DNA of 54,723 bases, from contig SHUM01000020.1 in the NCBI GenBank assembly GCA_009691245.1, positions 1 through 54,723 on the forward strand, in the 5' to 3' direction. Below the pieces are notes generated by a model. The model was not told the DNA's origin and searched no databases. It was given only the letters and a program-made list of their open reading frames with translations. The position numbers and the translations under genes are program-made. Shown here piece after piece: positions 37,144 through 46,164 of the stretch. The stretch's first letter is position 1; each line of letters begins with the position of its first letter. This stretch comes from Acidobacteriota bacterium (GTDB lineage: Bacteria; Acidobacteriota; Terriglobia; 2-12-FULL-54-10).

Positions 37144-39438
37144 ATGCTCGAGGAAATCTTCGCCCTGCTGCGCATCCTGCTGCAGGACGCCGTGATCCTG
37201 GTCGCGGGCTTCGCCGTCGAGTTCGTCTTCGAGCGCTGGATGCACTCCGAGCAGCCCGCCTTCCGCGTCGCGCTCAACATCTCATCGGGCTTCTTCCTGC
37301 TGCTCTATGGCGTGATGGTCACCGTGCACTTCGTGCGCTACCTCCGCGAACAGGTCGGGACGATCTCTCCGGGCGCGCCGGGCCACGCGGGCACGACTGG
37401 CTCGACCAGCGCTCATGGCGCCACTGGCTCTGCTGGCTCCCCCGGCACTCTAAGCTCCATCGAGCCGGCGGCGCAGGCGGCGCTACGCCAGCGTTACGTC
37501 GCCGTCGGCATCGGCGCGGCGGCGGCGGCGGCGCTGGCGCTGGCTATCGCCGTCGGCGGAGGGCTGTACTGGAACTATTGGCGCAGGCCGGCGCTCACCG
37601 AGAAGGACTCCATCCTCATCACCGACTTCGTCAATACCACGGGCGATGCGGTTTTCGACGGCGCGCTGAAGCAGGGGCTGGCGACCAATCTGGAGCAGTC
37701 GCCCTTCCTGAACATCGTTCCGGAGGAAACCGCGCGGCAGACCATGCTGTTGATGAACCGCCAGCCGGACGAGCCGATCACCAGGACGCTGGCGCGGGAC
37801 ATCTGCCAGCGCAAGGGCATCAAGGCGATCCTGTCCGGCTCGATTGCGCCGATGGGCAACAACTACGTCATCGGCCTGGAGGCCTTGAACTGCCAGACCG
37901 GCGAGCCGCTGGCCCGCGAACAGGTGGAAGCGCAAGGCAAGGAGCAGATACTTTCCGCGCTGGGCACTGCGGCGTCTTCGTTGCGCGGCAAGCTGGGCGA
38001 GACGCTCACCTCGATCGAAAAATTCAACGCCCCGCTGGCCGAGGCAACGACCTCTTCTCTCGACGCATTGAAAGCTTACAGCGCCGGAGTGGCGCAGGTT
38101 TGGCAGGGGGCGGAAGTCCAGTCCATTCCTTTTTTTGAGCGGGCCATTGAACTGGATCCCAATTTTGCGCTCGCCTACTGGAGACTGGCAGTGATCTATT
38201 CAAACGCCGGAGAGCGCGAACGCGCCACGGAGTACAACAAGAAGGCCTTTGATCTGCGCGACCGGGTGAGCGAGCTGGAACGATATCAGATCATAGATTT
38301 CAAACTGTTCGTTGCAGTGGAGCTCCAAGAGGCCTTGAAAAACCAAGAACAATGGAAGCAGGCCTATCCCCGTGAATGGGGTGCCCACAATCAATTGGGA
38401 AATTCCTACAGAGCTTTGGGACAGTTTGAGAAGGCCGCGGAGGAGTATCGGGAGGCGATCCGGCTCAACCCGGATGCTTCTGTTCCCCATGGCAACCTTG
38501 CAGGGATGTATCAAAGTCTCGGCCGGTATGACGAAGCCAAGCAGACGATCGAACAAGCGAAGGTGCGGAACCTGGACAACGTGGCCTTTTACAATTCGCT
38601 TTACCGGTTGGCATTTGTGCAGGGCGATGCGGCGGCCATGCAGCGGCAGGTTGAGGGAATCAAGGGCCAGCCGCGAGAGTATACGATGCTGTCCACCCAG
38701 GCGGGAGCCGCGACTGTTTTGGGGATCCGGAAACAGGCGCGGGAGCTTTATAGCCGCTCCATCGAGCTGGCGCAAGCCAGAAACTTCAAGGAAGACGCGG
38801 CTCTGTCTGCCGCCCGCGTGGCCCTGGCCGACGCTCACTTTGGCAATTACGGGGCGACCCGCACCGAGGTGGAGCGTGCCCTGAGCATCATGCGCAGCGC
38901 AGGCGCCTTGTGCAATGGGGCCATCGCCATGGGCATAGCCGGGACGACCGCCGGAGCAACCGCACCCGCGCAAACGCTGATTGCAGAGATGGCCAGCCGG
39001 TTTCCCCAAGATACCTATATCAATGCCATTTGCATTCCGGCGGCTCGTGCCGCCCTGGAACTGCAGCGCGGGAATGCTGCCCAGGCGATCCAGATGCTGG
39101 AGGCGGCCATCCCTTACGAACTTGGAACACTGGTGGGCGCTGCTCCCTATGCGGCGATTTACGTGCGCGGGCTGGCGTACCTGAAATTGCCGGACGGAAA
39201 CAAGGCGGCGGCGGAGTTCCAGAAAATTCTGGACCACCGCGGCGTGGCCCCCACCTCGGAGCGCTACGCGCTGGCGCATCTGGGCTTGGCGCGGGCCTGG
39301 GCGCTGGCCCCCGGCTCAAACGACAATGCGGCCAAGGCGCGGCGCGCCTATCAGGACTTCCTCGCGCTATGGAAAGACGCCGACCCCGACATTCCCATCC
39401 TGATCGAAGCCAAAAAAGAATACGCCAAGCTGAAGTGA
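37144..39438 (+). CDS. Membrane-anchored TPR protein (kinase-less relative of acidobacterial Ser/Thr-kinase/TPR proteins)
   Basis: 764 residues from ATG 37144 (GTG 37096 also possible). N-terminus with two membrane helices (about 10-25 and 48-65), a Gly/Ser/Ala-rich linker, a third helix (AVGIGAAAAAALALAIAVGG), then a domain beginning SILITDFVNTTGDAVFDGALKQGLATNLEQSPF, which in many Acidobacteriota follows a protein-kinase domain, and at least seven TPRs (ERAIELDPNFALAYWRLAVIY, YRALGQFEKAAEEYREAIRLNPD). The kinase domain is absent. A second frame from ATG 37001 encodes a plausible hydrophilic leader and ends in a GCGCG-rich, slippage-prone tract, so a frameshifted N-terminus is conceivable. 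Likely a protein-interaction or signalling scaffold. Confidence 0.75.
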   Translation: MLEEIFALLRILLQDAVILVAGFAVEFVFERWMHSEQPAFRVALNISSGFFLLLYGVMVTVHFVRYLREQVGTISPGAPGHAGTTGSTSAHGATGSAGSPGTLSSIEPAAQAALRQRYVAVGIGAAAAAALALAIAVGGGLYWNYWRRPALTEKDSILITDFVNTTGDAVFDGALKQGLATNLEQSPFLNIVPEETARQTMLLMNRQPDEPITRTLARDICQRKGIKAILSGSIAPMGNNYVIGLEALNCQTGEPLAREQVEAQGKEQILSALGTAASSLRGKLGETLTSIEKFNAPLAEATTSSLDALKAYSAGVAQVWQGAEVQSIPFFERAIELDPNFALAYWRLAVIYSNAGERERATEYNKKAFDLRDRVSELERYQIIDFKLFVAVELQEALKNQEQWKQAYPREWGAHNQLGNSYRALGQFEKAAEEYREAIRLNPDASVPHGNLAGMYQSLGRYDEAKQTIEQAKVRNLDNVAFYNSLYRLAFVQGDAAAMQRQVEGIKGQPREYTMLSTQAGAATVLGIRKQARELYSRSIELAQARNFKEDAALSAARVALADAHFGNYGATRTEVERALSIMRSAGALCNGAIAMGIAGTTAGATAPAQTLIAEMASRFPQDTYINAICIPAARAALELQRGNAAQAIQMLEAAIPYELGTLVGAAPYAAIYVRGLAYLKLPDGNKAAAEFQKILDHRGVAPTSERYALAHLGLARAWALAPGSNDNAAKARRAYQDFLALWKDADPDIPILIEAKKEYAKLK

Positions 39439-39444
39439 TGGTGT

Positions 39445-39474
39445 GCGTGCCTGTGCCGCGTCACAGTGCCGCGC
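39445..39474. repeat. Repeat family E fragment
   Basis: Thirty bases identical to 36737-36766 (left end of the full family-E element). It begins seven bases past the TPR gene and overlaps the last codons of the flavin reductase gene on the other strand. The TPR gene is thus bracketed by directly repeated copies. Confidence 0.75.
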
Positions 39475-39946
39475 TGATACGGCGGTAGCCGCTGCGGAAA
39501 TAGAGCAAGGGTTGGCCTTCGCTGCCGGCTTCGGCGGAGAGGACTTCGCCAATCAGAATCGAGTGATCCCCCTCCACGTGCGCAGAGGTTTTGCGGCACT
39601 CCAGCGTTCCGATGCAACCGGCCAGAATGGGCGCGCCGCTGGCGCCAGCCATTACAGCCACACCTTCAAAGCGATCCGGAACCTTCGACGAAAACTGGCG
39701 GGAGATGTTCTCCTGATCCTCGCCCAGTATATTCACAGCAAAGTGAGTCGCCGCGCTCATCGCTGCTCCCGCCTCGCCACCGTTGCCTACGCAGACCAGC
39801 ACCAGCGGTGGGTTGAGGCTCACCGAGGAAAATGCATTCACGGTGAAGCCGAACCGCTTGCCGTCCGGCAGCGTGGCAGTAATCACGGTAACGCCGGTGG
39901 CGAAATGTCCCAGCACTTTGCGAAAATCAGCGTTGGCAACCGTCAT
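39461..39946 (-). CDS. Flavin reductase family protein (FMN-binding split barrel)
   Basis: 161 residues. FRKVLGHFATGVTVITA, GFTVNAFSSVSLNPPLVLVCV and FAVNILGEDQENISRQFSSK are the FMN-binding segments of HpaC/ActVB-type flavin reductases; EGDHSILIGEV is the conserved C-terminal strand. It supplies reduced flavin to a partner monooxygenase not seen nearby. Its last five codons lie within a repeat-E fragment, so the C-terminus may have been reshaped by the repeat. Confidence 0.85.
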   Translation of the reverse strand: MTVANADFRKVLGHFATGVTVITATLPDGKRFGFTVNAFSSVSLNPPLVLVCVGNGGEAGAAMSAATHFAVNILGEDQENISRQFSSKVPDRFEGVAVMAGASGAPILAGCIGTLECRKTSAHVEGDHSILIGEVLSAEAGSEGQPLLYFRSGYRRISAAL

Positions 39947-40077
39947 GTGTAGTTCCTCCCTGGCAACTCTACTGGAATCTCTGCGTACGCGATTGCGCCT
40001 CGCTATCGATTCTCAGGACCGGGTAGAATAGCGAAGTCGCGGCCATTTTGCAAAATATACAGCGCGGCGGGAGTTGC

Positions 40078-40542
40078 ATGCGAGCGGTTATACAGCGCGT
40101 TAGCAGAGCCAGTGTGCGTGTCAAGGAGACCACCGGCGGCGGAAGCACGGTCGGCGAGATCGGCGCCGGGCTGCTGGTGTTGCTGAGCGTGGGAAAAAAT
40201 GATGCGGCAGACACCGTCGTTTACATGGCCGACAAGGTTGCCACCTTGCGCATCTTCGAGGATGCCGATGGCAAGATGAATCGCTCCGTGATCGACATCG
40301 GCGGCGGAGTGCTGGCCGTGTCGCAGTTCACGCTGCACGGTGACGTGCGCAAGGGCCGCCGCCCCAGCTTCCTCGATGCCGCGCCGCCGGAGATCGCCGA
40401 GCCGCTCTATCAGCAATTCATCGCGGAGTTGCGCGGCATGGGCGTTCCTGTCGCTTGCGGAGTCTTCCGCGCTACCATGGAAGTCGAGTTAGTCAACGAC
40501 GGTCCAGTTACCATCCTGCTCGATAGTCTTCGCCAATTTTGA
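40078..40542 (+). CDS. dtd: D-aminoacyl-tRNA deacylase
   Basis: 154 residues from ATG 40078 ([15 protein letters not shown], the exact DTD opening). Contains [17 protein letters not shown], which carries the SQFTL active-site motif, and [17 protein letters not shown] with the GP/NDGPVT motif. It clears D-amino acids (and glycine from tRNA-Ala). A short insertion (KETTGGG) follows the first strand. It ends in TGA, one of the genes showing that TGA is a normal stop here. Confidence 0.95.
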   Translation: MRAVIQRVSRASVRVKETTGGGSTVGEIGAGLLVLLSVGKNDAADTVVYMADKVATLRIFEDADGKMNRSVIDIGGGVLAVSQFTLHGDVRKGRRPSFLDAAPPEIAEPLYQQFIAELRGMGVPVACGVFRATMEVELVNDGPVTILLDSLRQF

Positions 40543-40657
40543 ACCATGAACGATTCTCCGGGGGACGATACACCGGGACGAGACTCTGCGTCAAGGAAAA
40601 CTATCCGGAATTATCACTTGATAAAGATTAAATTAGGGGTGGATAGTTAACTGGCAA

Positions 40658-40686
40658 TTGCTCCTTTATGACCATCAAGTTATTTA
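40658..40686 (+). promoter_or_regulatory. Putative sigma-70-type promoter of the antiporter gene
   Basis: TTGCTC (40658-40663) and TATTTA (40681-40686) are separated by 17 bp in a markedly AT-rich stretch, about 50 bp upstream of the antiporter ATG. The rest of the 196-bp gap has no gene. Confidence 0.45.
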
Positions 40687-40738
40687 GAATCATGATCTAG
40701 TAAGCGCAGTAAGAGCTGCAACTAAGGAGAGTCGGGAA

Positions 40739-42052
40739 ATGCATCCTTCACCAGTTAATGCCTCGATTGAACACACCCTGCTCATCGTCCTTGTACAGCT
40801 AGTGGTCATTATTGCGGTTGCGCGGCTGGCAGGAACGCTATTCCGATACGTTGGCCAGCCCAGCGTCTGCTGGGAGATCGCGGCGGGCTTGATTCTCTGA
40901 CCCTCCGTGCTGGGCAGGTTTTTCCCCGCGCTTGCTACTCAAATATTCGACCCTAGCGTGGGCCAGATATTCGCCATTATGAGCCAACTGGGGCTGGTGC
41001 TATTAATGTTCCTGATCGGCCTGGAGTTTGACTTCAGCCATCTGAACGACAACCGGCGCGCCGCGCTGTCGATCTCCGGGGCGGGCATCATCCTGCCCTT
41101 TGGCCTAGGTCTCGCGCTGGGATTTTACATGCACCCGGCGCTGGGATTAGAGGGAAGCACGCTGAACTTTGCGCTGTTCATGGCAGCGGCCATGTCCATC
41201 ACGGCCATCCCCATCCTGGGCCGCATCATGATCGAGTTGAATCTGCAACGCACGCGCCTCGGCGCGCTGACCATCTCGGCGGCGGCGCTGGACGACGCCT
41301 CGGGCTGGATCATTCTGGCGCTGGTTACGGCCATCGTGCGCTCGACGCTCGACCCGGTGAGGATGACCTTCATGGTGGGCGGCGTGATCGTCTACGGCCT
41401 GGTCATGTTCCTCGCTGTGCGGCCCCTTGTGTGCAAATGGGCGCGCGAGGAGGTCCGCAAGCATGACGGCGCGCTGACGCTGAACGTGCTGGCCATCCTG
41501 CTGATCATGGTATTCGTCTCCGCCGTCATCACCAACAAGATCGGCATCTTCTCCATCTTCGGCGGCTTCGCCATGGGCGCTATTTTATTTGACGGGCGCG
41601 AGGTGCTCGAAGCCATTCTGGCGCGCCTGCACGACTTCGTCGCGGTATTCTTCCTGCCCATCTTCTTCACCTACACCGGCCTGCGCACCGACATCGGCAG
41701 CATGACCGGATGGACGCTGTGGGGATTCTGCGGGCTGGTGCTGGCCGCGGCGGTAGTCGGCAAGTTCGGCGGCTGCACGCTCGCCGCGCGCTGGAGCGGC
41801 ATGAAGTGGCGCGAGTCCACCATCATCGGCGTGATGATGAACACTCGCGCGCTGATGGAACTGATCGTGATCAACATCGGCTACGACCTCGGCATCATTC
41901 CCAAGGAAGTCTTCTTCATGCTGGTCTTCATGGCCGTGGTGACAACTTATATGACCACGCCGCTGCTGACCCGCCTGCTGCGCGGCAGCGAAGCCGAGGC
42001 GGATTATCTGCGCTCCAAGTTCGCCATAACCCGCAGCGGCTTCGCCTCTTAA
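40739..42052 (+). CDS. Kef/CPA2-type cation:proton antiporter with in-frame TGA (candidate selenoprotein)
   Basis: 437 residues if TGA 40898-40900 (residue 54) is read. ATG 40739 has AAGGAGA 8 nt upstream. About twelve membrane helices. The first 53 residues give helix 1 and VGQPSVCWEIAAGLIL, then TGA, then PSVLGRFFPALATQIF, reproducing the CPA2 signature (GEIxAGxxLGPSxLG) with TGA at the usual Gly position. Downstream: GLVLLMFLIGLEFDFSHL, SISGAGIILPFGLG, DDASGWIILALVTAIV and a conserved C-terminus. Only the membrane domain is present (no TrkA-N). Translation starting after the TGA would lack helix 1 and a ribosome site. A hairpin with an AGGU loop follows the TGA. Sec in place of Gly would be unusual; a GGA-to-TGA nonsense mutation is the alternative. 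Confidence 0.78.
40898..40931 (+). promoter_or_regulatory. Candidate SECIS hairpin of the antiporter gene
   Basis: GTGCTGGG (40907-40914) pairs CCCCGCGC (40924-40931) with one internal mismatch and one G-T pair. The loop CAGGTTTTT (40915-40923) contains AGGTT as in the propeller gene. The loop starts 14 nt after the TGA, slightly closer than the usual 16 nt minimum, so this is the least certain of the four. Confidence 0.5.
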
Positions 42053-42060
42053 ATCTGCAC

Positions 42061-42130
42061 CTCCGTGTACCTCTGCGTCCTCTGTGGTTAAGATTTTTCT
42101 TCACCACAGAGGACGCAGAGGTACACAGAG
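42061..42130. terminator. Long inverted repeat, probable terminator (CCTCTGTGT-type repeat)
   Basis: CTCCGTGTACCTCTGCGTCC-TCTGTGGT and ACCACAGA-GGACGCAGAGGTACACAGAG pair over 28 bp with a 14-nt T-rich loop. The motif (CCACAGAGGACGCAGAGG) recurs widely in bacterial genomes as an intergenic hairpin. It lies 8 bp past the antiporter stop. Confidence 0.8.
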
Positions 42131-42262
42131 GAACGCACCAATAAACAAAATGGACACCACCCCGATGGGCTGACCGCTTGATTCATTTTCGATAACCTGC
42201 AAAAATCAATAATCCCCATCGTGGTTTCAGGGTGTTGAGGGGCGGACGAGTGAGGTAAGACT

Positions 42263-44323
42263 GTGCCTGTAGTTACGTTGCCGGATGGCTCAACAAAAAT
42301 TTATGACCAGCCGGTGCCGGCCGGCAAAGTGGCGGCGGACATCGGACCGGGGCTGGCCAAGAGCAGCGTGGGCGTGAAGCTCAACGGCGTGTTGCGCGAC
42401 TTGGCGACGGTGATTGACCGCGACTGCACGGCCAGCTTTATTACCGAGAAGTCGCGCACCGGCGAGGTTTCCGCCGACGCGCTATTCCTGCTGCGGCACT
42501 CCGCCGCGCACGTGATGGCCGAGGCCATTCAGCAACTGCATCCCAAGGCTGAACTGGTTTACGGTCCGCCCACCGACGACGGCTATTTCTACGACATTCA
42601 TTTCCCCGACGGCTCGTCGCTCTCATCGAAAGATTTCGAGGACATCGAGAAGCGCATGGGCGAGATCGTCGCCGCCGACCGGCCCATGACGCGCTACGAA
42701 GTGGCGGAGACGGATGCGTTGGCGCGCCTGCAATCGGAGGGCAACAAATACAAAGTGGACAACGCCGCGCGCGCCTTGGCCAGCGTTGGCGAGGGTCAGG
42801 CCAAGCCGCCGCTTTCGTTTTACTCGACCGGCGAGCCTGGGAAAAATTGGGAAGACTTGTGCGCCGGGCCGCACCTGCCATCAACGGGCCGCATTCGCGC
42901 CTTCAAGGTAATGTCGCTGGCATCGAGCTTCTGGCATGGCGATGAAACCTCCGACCGTCTGACGCGCGTCTACGGCACGGCGTTTTACAGCAAAGCGGAA
43001 CTGGACGCGCACTTGACGCGACTGGACGCCGCGCGGGAGCGCGACCACCGCGTGATCGGCAAGAAGCTGGGCTTGTTCGTGCTCGACGAGATGGTCGGAC
43101 CCGGCCTGATACTGTGGACACCGGCAGGCGCGGTCATCCGCCAGGAACTACAGACGTTCATCACCGAGGAGCTGCGCAAGCATGGTTATTCGCAGGTCTT
43201 CACGCCGCATATCGGCAAGCTCGATCTTTATCGCACCAGCGGCCACTATCCTTATTATGCCGACTCGCAGTATCCGCCATTTGTCGAGCGCGAGACGCTC
43301 GCCGCGCTGGCGAAGGAAAACACCTCGTGCGGCGAGTTGGTCAGTCGGCTCGAGAAGGGCGAGATCGACGGCTATCTCCTGAAGCCGATGAACTGCCCGC
43401 ACCACATCCGCATCTTCGCCAGCCAGCGCTACTCCTACCGCGACCTGCCCATCCGTCTCGCCGAGTTCGGCACGGTCTATCGCTGGGAGCAGTCGGGCGA
43501 GTTGAACGGCATGGTGCGCGTGCGCGGATTCACGCAGGACGACGCGCATCTGTTCTGCACCGAAGACCAGTTGCAGGCCGAGCTGAACGGCTGCCTCGCG
43601 TTGGTGAAGATTATTTTCAACACGCTGGGCATGAAAGACTATCGCGTGCGCGTGGGCCTGCGTGATCCCGATTCGTCGAAGTATGTCGGCAGTCCGGCGA
43701 ACTGGGACAAAGCCGAAGAGGCCTGCCGGCAGGCCGCGGCGACGCTGGGAATTCCACTCAGCGCGGAGCCGGGCGAAGCGGCGTTCTACGGCCCCAAGAT
43801 TGACTTCGTCGTCAAGGATGTCATCGGGCGCGAGTGGCAACTGGGCACCGTGCAGGTGGACTACAATCTGCCGGAGCGTTTCAACCTCGGCTACGTCGGC
43901 AGCGACAATCAACTACACCGCCCGGTAATGATTCACCGCGCGCCGTTCGGCTCGATGGAGCGGTTCTGCGGCGTGCTGATCGAGCATTTCGGCGGGGCTT
44001 TTCCTGTCTGGCTGTCGCCAGTACAAGTCAAGCTGCTGCCCATCAGCCAGAAGCATCATGAGTATGCGGCGAAGGTGGCGGCGCGCCTTCGCGCGGAGCG
44101 GCTCCGTGTCGACGTGGACGACCGCAACGAGAAAATCGGACTAAAGATTCGCGAGGCCCAGTTGAGCAAAGCGCCCTACATGGTGGTGGTGGGCGACAAG
44201 GAATCCGCAGATGGAACGGTGAGCCTGCGCACCCGCCAAAAGGGCGACGAAGGGTCGCTGAGTCTCGACGATTTCCTCAAGCGCGCGCTCCATGCCGTGG
44301 GTTCCAGAACTGCGGAAGAGTAA
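42263..44323 (+). CDS. thrS: Threonyl-tRNA synthetase
   Basis: 686 residues from GTG 42263, with GAGG 8 nt upstream. Complete domain order: TGS (VVTLPDGSTKIYD), editing domain with HSAAHVMAEAI and the metal-site C/H residues, class II catalytic core (motif 2 FGTVYRWEQSGELNGMVRVR-type, MNCPHHIRIF with the zinc Cys, motif 3 HRAPFGSMERFCGVLIEH) and the anticodon-binding domain (VRAERLRVDVDDRNEKIG-type). It charges tRNA-Thr and is essential. No T-box leader is seen in the 130 bp after the hairpin. Confidence 0.97.
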   Translation: MPVVTLPDGSTKIYDQPVPAGKVAADIGPGLAKSSVGVKLNGVLRDLATVIDRDCTASFITEKSRTGEVSADALFLLRHSAAHVMAEAIQQLHPKAELVYGPPTDDGYFYDIHFPDGSSLSSKDFEDIEKRMGEIVAADRPMTRYEVAETDALARLQSEGNKYKVDNAARALASVGEGQAKPPLSFYSTGEPGKNWEDLCAGPHLPSTGRIRAFKVMSLASSFWHGDETSDRLTRVYGTAFYSKAELDAHLTRLDAARERDHRVIGKKLGLFVLDEMVGPGLILWTPAGAVIRQELQTFITEELRKHGYSQVFTPHIGKLDLYRTSGHYPYYADSQYPPFVERETLAALAKENTSCGELVSRLEKGEIDGYLLKPMNCPHHIRIFASQRYSYRDLPIRLAEFGTVYRWEQSGELNGMVRVRGFTQDDAHLFCTEDQLQAELNGCLALVKIIFNTLGMKDYRVRVGLRDPDSSKYVGSPANWDKAEEACRQAAATLGIPLSAEPGEAAFYGPKIDFVVKDVIGREWQLGTVQVDYNLPERFNLGYVGSDNQLHRPVMIHRAPFGSMERFCGVLIEHFGGAFPVWLSPVQVKLLPISQKHHEYAAKVAARLRAERLRVDVDDRNEKIGLKIREAQLSKAPYMVVVGDKESADGTVSLRTRQKGDEGSLSLDDFLKRALHAVGSRTAEE

Positions 44324-44338
44324 CCCGCTTGCAATCTA

Positions 44339-44347
44339 TGCTATAAT
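44339..44347 (+). promoter_or_regulatory. Extended -10 promoter of the infC-rpmI-rplT operon
   Basis: TGC-TATAAT is a perfect extended -10 element located 136 bp upstream of the presumed infC start; no -35 is needed for such promoters. The long 5' leader it implies is common for infC operons that carry translational control. Confidence 0.6.
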
Positions 44348-44482
44348 GCCCCTTTCCCATTCGATGGTTTCGGCGCACCTTGTCGGCCCTCGGATTTGTT
44401 CTGTCTATTGAATGCATGTGGCCGAGCTGTTGTTAAGGCTGTTGCTAAGAATGAAGTTAAGCAGCTCGCTCAGGAGGAACGT

Positions 44483-44998
44483 ATCGCGGCTCCAAGTATC
44501 AGGGTGAATGAACGCATTCGCGCGCGCGAGATTCGCGTCATTGACGATGCAGGAACTCAATTGGGCGTAATGGCGCCGTTTGAGGCCATCAAGATCGCCC
44601 GCACGCAGAGTTTGGATTTGGTGGAGATTTCGCCCACCGCCGTGCCGCCAGTCTGCAAGATCATGGACTACGGCAAGTATATTTATCAGCAAAACAAACG
44701 CGCGCACGAAGCCCGCAAGAATCAGAAAGTGATCGTCGTCAAGGAAGTTAAGTTTTCGCCCAACACGGACGACCATGACTACGAGTTCAAGAGGAACCAC
44801 ATCATACGGTTCCTCAAAGAGGGCGACAAGGTGAAGGCCGTGGTGTTCTATCGAGGCCGCGAAATATCGCACTCCGAGATCGGTCACCGGATGATGAAGA
44901 AGTTGATTGAAGAAGTTGGCGATGCGGGAATCGTGGAGTACCAGCCGCGCATGGAAGGCCGGTCGCTCATCGCCATCTTCGCGCCGAAAAAATCATAG
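44483..44998 (+). CDS. infC: Translation initiation factor IF-3, probable ATC start
   Basis: 171 residues if begun at ATC 44483. The family N-terminus IAAPSIRVNERIRAREIRVID starts here, and AGGAGG (44472-44477) sits 5 nt upstream, whereas no ATG/GTG/TTG in frame is near that site (the next upstream candidate, 44396, would add 29 unrelated residues). infC of many bacteria uses AUU, AUC or AUA, which IF-3 itself discriminates against, giving negative feedback. Both domains are complete: LVEISPTAVPPVCKIMDYGKY and KEVKFSPNTDDHDYEFKRNH, with the usual linker. It heads the infC-rpmI-rplT operon. Confidence 0.92.
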   Translation: MAAPSIRVNERIRAREIRVIDDAGTQLGVMAPFEAIKIARTQSLDLVEISPTAVPPVCKIMDYGKYIYQQNKRAHEARKNQKVIVVKEVKFSPNTDDHDYEFKRNHIIRFLKEGDKVKAVVFYRGREISHSEIGHRMMKKLIEEVGDAGIVEYQPRMEGRSLIAIFAPKKS

Positions 44999-45055
44999 CG
45001 TAGTTTCCGCCAGCAACGGCATCATGCCGGGCTGGTGATTTTATGGAGGATTTCA

Positions 45056-45253
45056 GTGCCAAAGCTTAAGACACACCGCGGAGCGGCCAAGCGCTTCAAG
45101 ATTACCGCATCAGGCAAGTTCAAACGCGGCCACGCCTTCGCGCGCCACATTCTTACGTCCAAAGACCGCAAGCGCAAACGTAAGCTGGGCAAGAATGCCA
45201 TCACGGACAAGACCGATCATGCCCGGATCGCGATGATGCTTCCATACGCTTAG
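45056..45253 (+). CDS. rpmI: 50S ribosomal protein bL35
   Basis: 65 residues from GTG 45056, with TGGAGG upstream. [20 protein letters not shown] and the basic [14 protein letters not shown] stretch are diagnostic. It is the second gene of the IF3-L35-L20 operon, 57 bp after infC. Confidence 0.95.
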   Translation: MPKLKTHRGAAKRFKITASGKFKRGHAFARHILTSKDRKRKRKLGKNAITDKTDHARIAMMLPYA

Positions 45254-45271
45254 GGAATTGTTGGGAAAGTC

Positions 45272-45345
45272 TTCCCGGTTGTCATTCTGTTTTCCCGGTT
45301 GTCATTCCGAGCGCTGCGAGGAATCTGCTTTTCAGACGCGAAACG
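45272..45345. repeat. Partial copy of repeat D with a 16-bp tandem duplication
   Basis: TTCCCGGTTGTCATTC occurs twice with a 20-bp period (45272 and 45292), and the second runs into CGAGCGCTGCGAGGAATCTG, the left half of a family-D palindrome. The right half is missing. It lies between rpmI and rplT, an unusual place for a repeat inside a ribosomal-protein operon. Confidence 0.65.
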
Positions 45346-45386
45346 CCTGCGGGACCAATGAGATTTAGAAAGGGAGATTTACTACC

Positions 45387-45746
45387 GTGCCGAGAGTAAA
45401 AAGAGGTACCAAACGAATTGCGCGCCGCAAGAAGATCCTGGGCCGCGCCAAGGGATATTTCCTAACCAAAAGCAAGCTGCACCGCTCGGCGAAGGAAGCA
45501 GTGGACCGCGCGCTGTCATTTGCCTTCCGCGACCGCCGCGCCAAGAAGCGCACCTTCCGCAGCCTGTGGATCGTCCGCATCGGCGCCGCCACCAAGGCCC
45601 ACGCCCTGTCCTACAACAAGTTCATTCACGGGCTGAAGCTGGCCGGCATCGAACTGGACCGCAAGATTCTCGCCGACATCGCCGTGAAGGACGCGGCGGG
45701 GTTCACCAATCTGGTCGCGCAGGCCAAGCAAGCGCTCGCCGCCTAG
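45387..45746 (+). CDS. rplT: 50S ribosomal protein bL20
   Basis: 119 residues from GTG 45387, GGGAGA upstream. [40 protein letters not shown] and [14 protein letters not shown] are the conserved bL20 parts. It binds 23S rRNA early in assembly and in many bacteria represses its own operon. The 418-bp gap that follows is mostly repeat C. Confidence 0.96.
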   Translation: MPRVKRGTKRIARRKKILGRAKGYFLTKSKLHRSAKEAVDRALSFAFRDRRAKKRTFRSLWIVRIGAATKAHALSYNKFIHGLKLAGIELDRKILADIAVKDAAGFTNLVAQAKQALAA

Positions 45747-45907
45747 GTGCCTTGGTAGCCACGGTGAGCGATGTTCTCGCCGTGGGCTCTTGCTTGTAGC
45801 GTTTTGTCATGCGGCTGGAGATCATCTCCCGCCGCATTTTCATTCCCGGCCATAATAGCCATCACTAGACTATTTTCATGGTTGGTGTAAACCGGCGAGC
45901 CCAGCGC

Positions 45908-46160
45908 GAATGATCCCCGCAGGGGATACACAGGATAGCCGGGGGCAACGCCCCCGGTTGCGGAAACCTCCAATTCGTGGTTCGACCCTGAAGGGGTCGT
46001 ACTTGGGCTGGCGGCGGAGATGATGCAGGAAGGGTGCGACCCCTACAGGGTCGATGTTTATTGGGAATCGTTACCGGGGGCGTTGCCCCCGGCTATCCTG
46101 TTCATCCCCTCCGGGGATTTCGCTACGGGATGCGCTACCGCATCTGTAAGAATGGTCTAA
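45908..46160. repeat. Dispersed long inverted repeat family C, copy 2
   Basis: Near-identical in layout to 4464-4719: GAATGATCCCCGCAGGGGAT, CCGGGGGCAACGCCCCCGG, GACCCTGAAGGGGTC, then the complementary half and the terminal AATGGTCTAA. It ends 4 bp before the pheS start codon, so pheS takes its ribosome-site region from the repeat edge. Confidence 0.85.
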
Positions 46161-46164
46161 TTCG

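Noticed and set aside
42131-42262. T-box or other leader upstream of thrS
   Set aside because: No T-box sequence, no specifier hairpin and too little space after the terminator-like hairpin.
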